Part shown: positions 10,887-22,025 of the stretch, piece by piece
Layout: the number at the start of each line of letters is the position of its first letter
Numbering within the stretch: the first letter of the stretch is position 1
The notes under the pieces: model-generated
Seen by the model: the letters and a program-made list of their open reading frames with translations, nothing else
Databases searched by the model: none
What the model was told of the DNA's origin: nothing
NCBI RefSeq assembly: GCF_001039355.2
Contig: NW_019775626.1
Coordinates: 237,633-281,159 of the forward strand
Direction: 5' to 3'
Length of the DNA stretch: 43,527 nucleotides
Source of the DNA: Lingula anatina
Lineage: Eukaryota > Brachiopoda > Lingulata > Lingulida > Lingulidae
Made by a program: the position numbers and the translations under genes

Positions 10887-11881
10887 TCTCACAACCCCCC
10901 CCCCCCCCCCCTCTGTCTTTCGACCTTAACAGAGCCTTGATCTTCTTCCCATGAGAAATAAGTGACGATAATGACGAGGAGGATGAACAGAGACAGTAAT
11001 CATTTTACAAAGACCTTTGCCAGGAGTACGGGTGTACTGCCTTCAGCAAGACTGACAAACAACCGATCACTGAGGACAGTTCATGTGAGAGAAATGGTCT
11101 CTGATCCTTCAGTTTTCCACATTTCTTTTCAGACGTGTGCATAAACTGCTTTTATTCATTTTCTTTTTCATTTCTAATTTTTTGCATTGGGCCTTTACAG
11201 TATTTATAAAGTGCCATTCAGTTTAACTGATTTCAGTTAGCGAGAGTCACAGCACAGTTGGGTCGATCCAGGTAGACCGATGGTGTCTGTGGAAATGGGG
11301 TCTTACAATCGTAAGGCATTTAAAAGCGTAGCAGAAGCGAAAAAGTTAAAGAACATCATATATATTTATATATATATATATTCTAATAACTAAAAACGGT
11401 CTTTAAAGTAGACTTTTCTTGGATATGTAAACTGTATGAGAGGTTAATGGTGGTAATTGACAAACTGGGAGGCTGTCCCGGGTGGCCAGGATCGTTTTCA
11501 ACCACTGGGCAGTGACGTGCATTTTGACCATATATACAATAACGAGCTTATATAATAAGGTAGGATCCTTGCAGCCAAAATTGACTGAAAACAATATTGT
11601 ACGTCGCAGGTGCTAGGGAGCAGGTGCTTAAGGCAAAAAGGTAAAATATCATGCTACCTGGCTCATCGATTTTCTTAAAGTCACACAAGGACTACTACGT
11701 ACCATAATAGCATAATTAACACAAGTATATGTACATATATAATTGGCAGAGAGCACCCGAGGTCTTAAACACAGGTCAGTTAATAAATAGTGACCAATAA
11801 CTGACCACCCAGTTGGCCATACAGTAAAGCACTACGATGATATTTCCAAAAAGAAGCAACTTGGAGTCAAGACCAATTGCA
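10887..11881. other. Intergenic region and probable promoter of the fibrinogen-like gene
   Basis: It holds a poly-C tract, a short (TA)n run near 11357-11380, and the leader of the gene that starts at 11882. No other exon is supported. Confidence 0.4.
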
Positions 11882-14800
11882 ATGGCCACAGAGGTGAGTC
11901 GGAGGACAACTTTTCAAAATCACAAAACTTTTTTCACAAAGCTTGTGTTTATTTTTTTCCTTTTGCGTTGCAATTTCAGTTGAATATGTCGGTTCATTAA
12001 GTCACATTGGCTTACAGTCCAACATTTGCCCAAGTGATATTTTCCAAAAATATAACTAAAGCCCATGAAACTCTGATAGATCCTTAGTTAAAATAACTGC
12101 ATTTTAACGACATTGCAGATATTCTTTTGTCTATGGGCATGACAATTAGGTTGGTGCATCCAAGATATTGCTAAGGCTGGAGAGGCAGGGGGGAGTAGAT
12201 GAGAAAACAAACGCCCAGCAAAGAAAGGCAAATCTCAAACAGTAGACGAGAACGATCTCGCTTATGTATAGGAATAGAAAAAATGCTTGGATTTGTTTTG
12301 ATGCCCACGTTGCATTTTTATTATTGTTTACTTTTTAAATTTTTATGTGGGCGGGGGGGGGGGGGGGGGGGGGGGGGGGGAAGGAGAGGGAGGATGAATA
12401 TGCTGTGTTCCTCCCTGGGTCCACCCTTCTATAACATCTTTGTTTTCTTTCAGACTTGGTCCTTTCTTCTCAGAACTGTCATGCTGTTGTATCTTTTGCT
12501 GTTTCAATGGCCTCGGTATACTGAAGAACGTAGGTGAAAGACACAGAGATGTTTTTTGTTGCAAAATACTCCATCAAAGCAAATATTGGCGCATATTAGC
12601 TACTTTTGCCTTCGTGCCGTTCATTCGAAATATTGTATCCAAACCCGTGATTCAGATCAAAGTTTTGACATTATGAGGCTTTGTTACCTTCTTAATTTCG
12701 ATGTTTTAAAATGCTCTTTAAATGTCGTGAACATACCATCTTCAAACAACAGTGACCTCAATAGCGTAAAAAAAGGGGGGGATACGGGTGCAAACAGTCG
12801 AAATGAAGCCATATTGACACATATAGTTAAAAAATGCTGATGATTGTTTCCCCTAAGTCTCTACACGACCGCAAAAAACTTAAACAAAACTAGAGTCTGA
12901 TTGAACTAGACTAAAAACTTTTAAATCTTTACTGAAATACTACCGATCAAATTTGCATAAGAAAATACTATTTCATGATTATGTTTAATTGTTTTTCAGA
13001 ATGTGCGCCAACATGGGCGTTCACAGATTTTTACATGTTATTCCGATCCTGCAAAGAACTTCGCGATTACAACGCAGATGCTCCTAGCGGCCTCTATTGG
13101 ATACGAGGGAAACAAGGGCCGTTGCAGGCAAGACATGCAAATTAACGCTTAATAGGCATTAGTTTCCTCTAACAGGGCCATGCGGATATTTTTCACTAGA
13201 TATTCAGTTATCCGCATGGCTAATTCTGTACATATTTTGGGACCATGGGTTTAAGAAATGGGTGGGAGAGCAGGGCGCCCCCCCCCCCTCCCTTAGCCTC
13301 TGAAGTAAACCATTCCCCTCAGAAAGGCGATGACGTCAGAGCAGTTTGACTTTTTCCTGATGTACATTTACGGTTTCCCCACTTTGTTTTGCACAAAACT
13401 CAGAGCTTACCTTTAGAGCTTCATACTCATTCAAGGGCCTCGTGCGTTTTAGCTTTACTTTTAGTCTAGAACCCATAGACTAACATGAGCAAAATTGTTC
13501 ATAATTTTCATGTATGACCATAGACTAACAGTTTGATGGGGCGTCCTTGTATCAGAACAAGTATCTGCCAGCGAACGTGATGTGTTCCGTCTGCGACTAC
13601 TAACGGGCGAAGAATTCGACCAGATTCGGATAAATGTTCTCGAGAATATAATAATAAATAAATAAGTAATTAAAACAAAATATGAAAACCAAAATCGATC
13701 AATGTAAATACTTAACATTAAATCTGCATCGGAATGGGGTCCCACCGATAAGAATCAATGCAGTTAGGACTGGTGATGAAGCTTGTGCTTGGAGGAAGTT
13801 TTCTTGTTGGCTTTCACAAAGGGCCAATCTGGCAACCCACGCCATCACAGAGATTTTCTGATATGTTGGTTCTTCTACATGTAGTTCTCCCATGCCATTG
13901 TCAGTGATGAGAATGTCCTTTCCTTAATTGGTCCTACCCCTGTATTTCAGAGTTCTGAGCACACCCACCGAGTTTATGAATAAGGGGGCTGAGGTGAGGT
14001 ACGTGGGAATAACCGAACCAGTGTAGGTAGATTTAGGCCCCTACAATATACACCTCTGGTGAGAGAAAGAGAACTGTGAATGTTTATATTGATGGTAACT
14101 TCGCGATCCATGGAGGAGTGCCAAACCTCCGTGAATTTGATATGGCCACTGAAGGCCTTCAGATGCCTGAAAAACAGCACCCGTTTCATATCGGCCAATG
14201 ACAATGAAAGTGTCATCAATGTATCTACAGCACAGTCTTGGTTTATCCGTGGAAGTACGTGTATAGCAGTTATATTTTCATCATGTTCCATAGTTTGTTC
14301 CACTGTACGATGCTTCATGTACCAACAATGACCAGTAAGGCCTACGTGTAAAACAGTCCATCCACAGAAAAGAATTATAAGTGCAAATTTGGAAACCCAT
14401 CGAGTATCAATGTTCTTGTGTCAAGATGTTGCTTTGAATGATAAAATATACAGTGCTAAAACAAATATCACAATATTTGGTTAATCGATAGCCAATTTTG
14501 TCTTTCATGCAATGCATTGTCCTAATAACCAGTTCTTTAAAGAACTTTCAAAACGCAGTCGACAGCGATGCCATAAATAAGAGGTTTTGACTTCGGACTC
14601 TTTCCAGCCCATCAAACTAGACTGATATGGTGAACAAAGTTTTGTGTTTTAAATATGTTGTGGAGATAGGTCTATACATGACCGATGCATGTACCCACTA
14701 CTTGAATTACAATGCTTTTACCAACTACCCATAGGGTCGCTAATACACATTATCCCTATTGGTATTGATCGCAAAGTTAGATCTTTGCTACATTACATCC

Positions 14801-15438
14801 AACACTAGATATATATTTTATTTTCTTCTGCCTAGAAGGACCTATCAAACATTTTCGTGGGCGTCATCTTCTTTGTTTTCTTATCACAAAGTAGACTAGA
14901 AAATTCCCGATCTTCAGATTAGACCGATACTAACAAACTTGTGCTATTTCGTGAAATCTGACCCATGCGATTTTTTTTTCATTCTTTTTGTCTAGGTCTA
15001 CTGCGAGATGGGTATGCACAATGGAGGGTACACATTTCTTCCTAGAATAGCTATCCGGCGAGACAACGAGAGTCTCGTAGATATCAACGAGATCTTCACG
15101 GAAAGAGATCACGTAATGTTACGGATTTTGACGAAAAGCATCCCCCAGGCGTACACGGTGGTGTCTCAAATCAAATTATACGAAAAGGTGAGTAAAGAAA
15201 AGGTATTTTTTGTCTTTGATATATTTGTGATGAGGTACGCCTGTTGGTTGCTCTGGATAAAATAACGCACTTGATTTAAACCTTGATGCATTTGTTTCAA
15301 TACTGTAATAAATTAATAAATACTGTAGATTAATCCAACGAAATTAAAGCTACATTAAACAATTTGAAAAGATGTTCCAGGCCTATCTGTTAATTTTATG
15401 TACATACTTAAATAACCAAATATTAAACAATAACAAAA

Positions 15439-15485
<47 letters not shown>

Positions 15486-15981
15486 GCTGGTTAAGGCTAG
15501 AAATAAACAAATGCGTATCACTTTCTCATCCATTTATTTCTTAACAAAAAAATAGGTCAACCTCACTGTCAGCATATCGGCGGACTTGCAAGAATTCCCG
15601 CCACCGAAGAACACCGAATCCATGGGCCCCTACATCTACCTTGGTTTCTTACCTAAGAGTCTGGCCGCTAACCCAAATAACAATATCCAAGGCTTCATCT
15701 CAAACAACCAAGAAATTATGTACCAAAATTGCGATGGCTCCCCTCAGAGCTACATGGCGTTTTTCCCAAACGAGAACGAGGGCCAGCCTTCGAGTTACCA
15801 AGCCGGCTGGGAGCCTCCGATGATGGGAGGATTTTTCCACTCGCTGAGACACCTGACATCACCGCGATTACTTCCTTTGGATTTTTTCTTCTTCGCCGAG
15901 ATTCACTTTGGAGGGTGTGGTGCTTTTTCGCAGAGTGATCGTTGGCGTAACGCTCTCGGGATGGCGGTGGGATTGCGGTAG
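11882..15981 (+). CDS. Secreted protein with fibrinogen-like N-terminal region, five coding exons
   Basis: Exons 11882-11893, 12454-12529, 13000-13127, 14996-15187 and 15556-15981 join in frame to 277 residues. The N-terminus (MATETW..., hydrophobic MLLYLLLF at about residues 14-21) looks like a signal peptide. After it, SCKELRDYNADAPSGLYWI and VYCEMGMHNGGYTFLPR resemble the start of fibrinogen-related domains (Cys-Lys-Glu-Leu, Gly-Leu-Tyr-Trp-Ile, Tyr-Cys-Glu-Met). The C-terminal half (YIYLGFLP, NCDGSPQSYMAFF, EIHFGGCGAFSQSDRW, ending GLR) lacks the usual fibrinogen calcium/ligand pocket. It matches a lineage of extracellular proteins I know only as uncharacterized. Intron 3 uses a GC donor (CAG|GCAAGA). 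The first two exons rest on frame agreement and signal-peptide logic and are less sure. AATAAA lies at 16269-16274. Function is unknown. Confidence 0.72.
12353..12380. repeat. Poly-G tract in intron 1
   Basis: A near-pure run of about 28 G lies just upstream of the acceptor of the second coding exon. The intron could form G-quadruplexes on the transcript strand. Confidence 0.85.
13880..14335 (-). mobile_element. Penelope-like retroelement relic
   Basis: On the reverse strand RYIDDTFIVIGRYETG is read around 14226-14180. This is an RT active-site block of the YxDD type seen in Penelope-like elements. An upstream MKHRTVEQTMEH and a downstream, frame-shifted HLKAFSGHIKFT fit the flanking conserved regions. 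At least two frameshifts and several stops break it. It sits inside intron 3 of the fibrinogen-like gene, in antisense orientation. No terminal repeats were found, so the clade assignment is tentative. Confidence 0.55.
15438..15486. repeat. (AAAT)n microsatellite
   Basis: About twelve AAAT/AATA units in the last intron of the fibrinogen-like gene, about 70 bases before the final exon. Confidence 0.95.
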
Positions 15982-16253
15982 AAAAACTCCATATGTGGAC
16001 AGTCCTTAAAGGTGTGACCACAAAATCCGACATGACATTCTTCTGAATTAAAGACTAAACTTTCAAAAAACTGAAAACCCCTGGAAGTACTACAGATGTA
16101 AGTGAACATTAACAAGTCTCAACCGAAAGCGATTGTGTTGGTGACTCACCTGTTGCAATTAGCACGTTACAATGATAACATTCATTGGGCCACAATTAAG
16201 TTTTTGACGTTTTTAAAGATTCCTTCCTGTTGTCAAAGGGTGTGCATTATGAC

Positions 16254-16274
16254 TTTATTGTAATACATAATAAA
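16254..16274. terminator. Opposed poly(A) signals between convergent genes
   Basis: AATAAA on the plus strand (16269-16274) lies 288 bases after the stop of the fibrinogen-like gene. TTTATT at 16254-16259 is AATAAA on the minus strand, on the side where the eIF5A transcript must end. The two signals are 9 bases apart. Another minus-strand AATAAA lies near 16616, so which one eIF5A uses is not known. Confidence 0.5.
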
Positions 16275-17868
16275 GATTAAGATTGCGTCTTTGTTTTTTT
16301 ACTTCAATTAAAGTTTTCAACCATACGTTTCCGAAACAGATTTCTCTGTCTCCTAAGGTAGATTTAAAAATAAAAAGCAAGGTTAGACTTTTGAAAATTC
16401 AGGGCAAAAGTTACAGAAAGCTAATAGTTTTTTAATATCTTATGTCGATTATTTTCAACGTGTTGGAATTGACCCTTAACTGTTTTCTGCATAATTCTCT
16501 CAAAATGTGATGACAGCCTCAGTAACTTTTATAAATACTTTCTTAATTACTCGATGACCTCTTAGTGACAACTCTCTTAAAGATGACCAAACAATCCTCG
16601 AGATGAAATTTGACTTTATTTTCATGCCGCAACTTCGTATAATTTTGACACAAGGAGATCCCCAGAAAAAAATGACATGAGAGAAAAATTAAATCAAAAG
16701 AGAACTATAAAAATGCATAATTTTAGTGTACATCAGTCGGGTTACTTTTGGAGGAACGCATAACAGAAATTACCGAATCGGTGACAAGGCCACCTCTAAA
16801 TTGGTGATATCAATAATAAAAATAATTAAAAAAGAAAAAAATCGTGCCCTGGTTCATTTTAAACTACAGAGGACAAACAATGTTACCCATGTTTAAATAA
16901 TCGCATCACTGTATGATTAAGTAACACAGCATTTGGCTACGAGTTCATGTCGGGCACGGTATACCAAGAAGAAAACGGAGAAACAAAAATAATAATAATA
17001 AAATGAAGATAACAAGTCGTATCAATCGATATTTTTCAGCAATAAGAAATATTAACAAGTACAGTCACCTTTAAAAGCTCCACCCTAAATAGGATAATTC
17101 TCACAGCATAGATGAAAAAAAAAAATTTGATTCTTCAGTTGCACTCCGAAATCCGAAGTCCAAGCTCCGTTCACAGCTCCCAAATACAACCAGTTTTTTT
17201 TTTCTCAGCTTGGCGCTACAGTCGTCTCGTGTAACATGAACGTCCTTGCTCTTTCCTTGAGCTCATCGTGTGCTGGTATTGTTGGTTTTATTCATTTTCT
17301 CGACATATCCTAATTATTCCGATAATGCATTTGTTATTTTAATGGACTGTATACAAAATTTGCATCTTGATATCACTTGCGGGACTTTGGTAGATTCACG
17401 GAGAAGTCCCCCCGCAACTCCTCTTCCCCCGACTAAGTGACCCACAACAGCATGGCAATTTTCACAATTACCCCCCCATTTACCCATTGGGTCACACTTA
17501 CTGTTACAAGCACATTACCCCCTTGTACATAAATTTGTGTAACAGCATGACTGTCTACTTAAACTTTAGATTCATGGGATGATGAAAAAAAAAACAAAAA
17601 CCTGTGAAAGAGTGATCACCCATATGCGGGTGGGGGTGGAATTAGTATGATGACAAAATTACTTTTGATGGGAGAGGGAGGAAGGGGGGGTTAAGAGAAA
17701 TTACTTTTAATCACTTAAACGTGACATTACTCCTCATGGTGAATCTGCCAAAGACCCAGTTGATGTTCATCTATGGTTGTTTTTATCTCTTTCTCTCCTC
17801 CTTCATGCACTTTCTGTTCTTAGTTTCACATCCTTTACTGTCCCAGCCCTGCTTTTTATTCCACCTCT
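16275..17868 (-). other. Presumed eIF5A 3' UTR and intergenic DNA
   Basis: No ORF or exon is supported. Several minus-strand AATAAA hexamers occur (near 16616 and 17285), so a long or multiply ended 3' UTR is possible. A (AATAAT)n tract lies near 16988. Confidence 0.4.
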
Positions 17869-20800
17869 TTACACTTTCTTGCTACTGTCAACCTTTATAG
17901 CAACTGGCATGTCGGTGCCCATGCTTGAAAGAACAGTTATCTGTAAAAAAAGAAAAAGAAATAATAAAGAAATAATAAACAAAATTACTCAATAAATCAC
18001 CAAACAGTAAAACTGATAAATAGTATTCAACCAATTAGGTACTCTATACAGAATGTTAAATAAAATATTTTCCTTGAAAGGGGGGGGGGGGGGGGTAGTT
18101 TACTTGTACAAAAAATTGAACTTGTGGACAATTTCAAGTTAACATATTACAGTAATTCTGTACATTTCCTCTGCACCTTGTATGGTAATACATTATCCAA
18201 CTACTATACAGATTAACCTGTATGTTTTATAGCACATTACTTAACAGTCATTTTTACCTAGTCGGGTATATGGTAGGCGCCTTTGTTTATCGATATAGAT
18301 CATATGTCTTGTGTTGACTTTGTGTTTACCTTGCAAATGGTACCTACCATAAATGTCTCTTCATCTTTCTTCCATTTTTCTTTTATCTCTGCGGCCAGGT
18401 TGGTGTCGTTTTCTGGCAGTTTAAGATCATCTCTAGTGTTACCATCATCCTCCATAAGACTGAGGAAACCGTCATCAGTTAAATCCACCAGCTGAAGTAG
18501 GAGAATAAAATATATAAATAAATAACAAGGCAGCAAAGCTGTCAAATGTACAGACAAAATTCAGAAAATCCACCAGCTGAAGTGGAAGTAAAAACAAGGC
18601 AGCAAAGCTGTCAAATGTACAGACAAAGAACAGAAAATAAAGATGCAAATAAGTGAAAAATTAAATTTTCACAAAAAACTGTTAAATTGCCAGAAAAATT
18701 TACCAAACAGACTGCGTTGCCTATTGAAGCTGTATGTTAGACCCATGTTTCTTTCCTGTAAGGCTGAGAACAGTAAGTGACATGATTTCCCTTAAATGGT
18801 CATCATAGGAGCAGTGCCCAAAATAGGGGTTTCTTCAAATTTTGATGCAACATTACATAATATTTAACAGCATAATGACAATCAAATGTTATTAATAAAA
18901 TATTAGTAACATGGACATTCAGAAAATGTGACAAGCAAAAGTCTTCAAGATCATGGAACTTTAAAGTCACACCTTGAAAATGCCAATATGTGAAAAATTA
19001 AATTTTCACAAAAAACTGTTTAACTGCCAGAAAAATTTACCAAACAGACTGCGTTGCCTATTGAAGCTGTATGTTAGACCCATGTTTCTTTCCTGTAAGT
19101 TTGAGAACAGTAAGTGACATGATTTTCCTTAAATGGTCATCATGGAAGCAGTGCCCAAAATAGGGGTTTCTTCAAATTTTGATGCAATATTACATAATGT
19201 TTAACAGCTTAATGACCATCAATTTTTAATTATAAAATATTTGTATCACAGATATTCAGAAAATGTGACTAGCAAAGGTCTTCAGGCCCATGGAACTTCA
19301 AAGTCACGCCTTGAAAATGCCAAAATGTAAACAAGACAGCACTGTTCTGAAATGGGTTTATTTCCATTTTTAACACTTTTTTAACATAAAACAAAATAAA
19401 CATTTTACTGCCATTTTTATATGACCAACTAAGAAAATTGATGAGATGGGAAAAGTATCAATAGAACAGTGTTAAATGTCCAATTTCCTCCATTCTGAGA
19501 TTCTGAACATAGTGGATGATTGAATCTGACAAACTGCAATGATATGAGTTTATTTCCATTTTTGACACTTTATTACACAATACATGATAACAAGTTTACC
19601 ATGTTTTTTACATAATCAACTAACAATGTTGTAAAGATGCAGGAAATATCAAACAAACACTTTTAGGCATCTTATTAGTTAAATAATGAGACTGTTAACA
19701 TGCTTAAGAATTGAATCTGAGGAAATGTGAAAAAAACAGTATAACTTCTAAAATAATGGCCCGATTATGCTGATTTTCGAACTCAACCTGCGTTTTAGTA
19801 AGATTGACCACTCCTGTGAGTATAATTACAATTGGCCAATCCGTTTTTCTTATATTGTGTTATCAGTGTTGCATTTATATTGAAAATAGTGAAAAAACAG
19901 CATAAATTCCCTAAAAATAGCCCAATCATGCTGATTTTCGAACTTGACCTGCGTATTATGAATATTCATCAGTTCTGTAAGTTTCAAGTCAAAAGGTAAA
20001 ATGGTTTTCCACTTATCGTGTTATCGGTGTTGCATATATGCTGAAAAAAGTGAAAAAACGGCATAAATTACCTAAAAGTGACCCGATCATGCTGGTTTTC
20101 GAACTTGACCTGCGTATTATGAATATTCATCAGTTCTGTAAGTTTCAAGTCAAAAGGTAAAATGGTTTTCCACTTATCGTGTTATCGGCGCTGCATATAT
20201 GCTGAAAAAAGTGAAAAAACAGCATAAATTCCCTAAAAGTGACCCGATCATGCTGATTTTCGAACTTGACCTGCGTATTATGAATATTCATCAGTTCTGT
20301 AAGTTTCAAGTCAAAAAGTAAAATGGTTTTCCACTTATCGTGTTATCGGTAAAAGTGCACGCCGACAGCGACGACAGACGCAGATGATGGCTATATGTAC
20401 AGACACATCTGTGTCTGTACATAAAAAATCAATTTATTAAAAGACAGCAAAGCTGTCAAATGTAAAGACAAAATTCAGAATTTAATGGTGAACAAAATAG
20501 GTTATTTGGACTATTTTGGTGCCATAATTCATTATAAACAAAACAATCTAAAATAAGTCAAGCACAATGATGACTGTACTATCTTTCCAATGTAAATATG
20601 AATAAAGACAGCATAATCATAAAGCACATGCATTCTGAAATAGCCAGGTCTTCTCACCAGAGGGCATCACATAGGGGGCGTCTCGATAGTCCGAAGGTCC
20701 GAAAAGTGGTAACATTTTCATCGATTTTTTAATCAAAGGTTCATTGGTCCGAAGGTTCTATAGTGAACATTCTGACCAATGAACCTTCGGACTATTGAAC

Positions 20801-21993
20801 CTTCGGACTATCGCTACGGCCCCATCACATATAGTGCTATAAAAATAACGTCTGCACACTAGATACAAAATTCCAGTAAAAATGTAATAAAATCCATTTT
20901 ACCACCAACACGGTGGTTATCACAATTATTCTGAAATTTGTGCTTGCCATGTGACCACATGGACCTTAACAGATGACTACCCTTCATAATAATCTCTAAT
21001 TGAAAGAGATCATTATTTAATATAAGGCAACTGACTATGAATGTTGGAATAGATTCATTAACTATTTGTTAGTATGGAATTATTGGTGTTTAGCGCAGTA
21101 AAATCTGTTTTATGGCACTTTTCTTACCAAAATGAAGAATTGCTATCTAGTCTAATCCCTATGATCTATAATAAGGATAGCAAGTCTTCATTTAGGTAGA
21201 AGTAGTTGTAAACAACAATGTGTTAATCTACATCCATGTGCACCTTGTTCTGCTACTACCAGTGACCAGAATTGGACCGACTGTCAAAGAGACTCACTTT
21301 AAATCAAACCAAGCTGAAGCAAAAGTTAAACATGCATAACTAATATTTTGTGTCAATTAGGTGGCCAATTCTGAAAAAATAAATGTTTATATATTTGGGA
21401 TTTTTTTTTATCCACCTGACAAAAATTACCCCCCCCCCCACCCCACCCCATTCCCCCTGTACTTACCTGGTAGTCCTTACGTGACACATTAGGAACCTCC
21501 ATGTTATGGGTCGAAGGACATATATCTTCATATTTTTTGCCAGTAAAAATGTCCAGGCCAACTAAATGAACCTTGAAAAGAAACAAGAAGTTAAATTAAT
21601 AAATAAATAAAATAAAAATAATCTTTCCATCTATACAACTGACCTAACTTACATATATGGTACTAATTGGGACAGACTAGTTTTTTCATTTGATATATAT
21701 GTATACCATTTCTTGTCAACTTGTTTTTTTTTTCAATCTTTGTTTTGCCCAAAATGGAGCACTTTTAATTTTCCTTTCTGCTATTCACTTTCAGACCAAT
21801 TTGACAAAACAAAAATTGGTCTTCGAAATACTATAATACAGGTTAAATCTAAAATGGTCCGCTAACAAGAAGTGGTGATTGGTCAGATACATTTATAATT
21901 TTTTTCTATTTTTATAGACTATTCAACTCCCTTTACTCAAGTATTTGTAAACTTTCAGTTCTGTGTAATCGGACCAACTTTCTGCCTTCGGCG

Positions 21994-22025
<32 letters not shown>

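Larger units (their letters stand above)
18616..20421. mobile_element. Composite repeat element with 161-bp satellite core and hairpin end
   Basis: The ends are TGTACAGACA (18616-18625) and its inverse TGTCTGTACA (20412-20421). Inside, from the left, are a roughly 337-bp tandem pair (about 18653-18989 and 18990-19326), a looser pair (about 19340-19730), and four 161-bp units. The block ends with GTGCAC, a GACAGACGCAGATGATGG segment and a 26-base hairpin. Sequence like CAAGGCAGCAAAGCTGTCAAA flanks it on the left and again at about 20443. There is no coding potential. The same terminal parts appear inverted at 26201-26375. Confidence 0.6.

Noticed and set aside
10593-10954. Several 85-115 codon ORFs through the N run
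   Set aside because: They consist mainly of unknown residues and a poly-C tract.
12199-12537. 112-codon plus-strand ORF with a Gly run
   Set aside because: It crosses the poly-G intron tract. Only its last part (12454-12529) is kept, as an exon of the fibrinogen-like gene.
19725-20352. Regular repeats considered as a CRISPR array
   Set aside because: Units are 161 bp and similar throughout, with no unique spacers, and lie in a eukaryotic intron.
20396-20421. 26-base hairpin considered as a terminator or RNA gene
   Set aside because: It has a 2-base loop, lies at the end of a repeat and recurs inverted elsewhere, so it is an element end.
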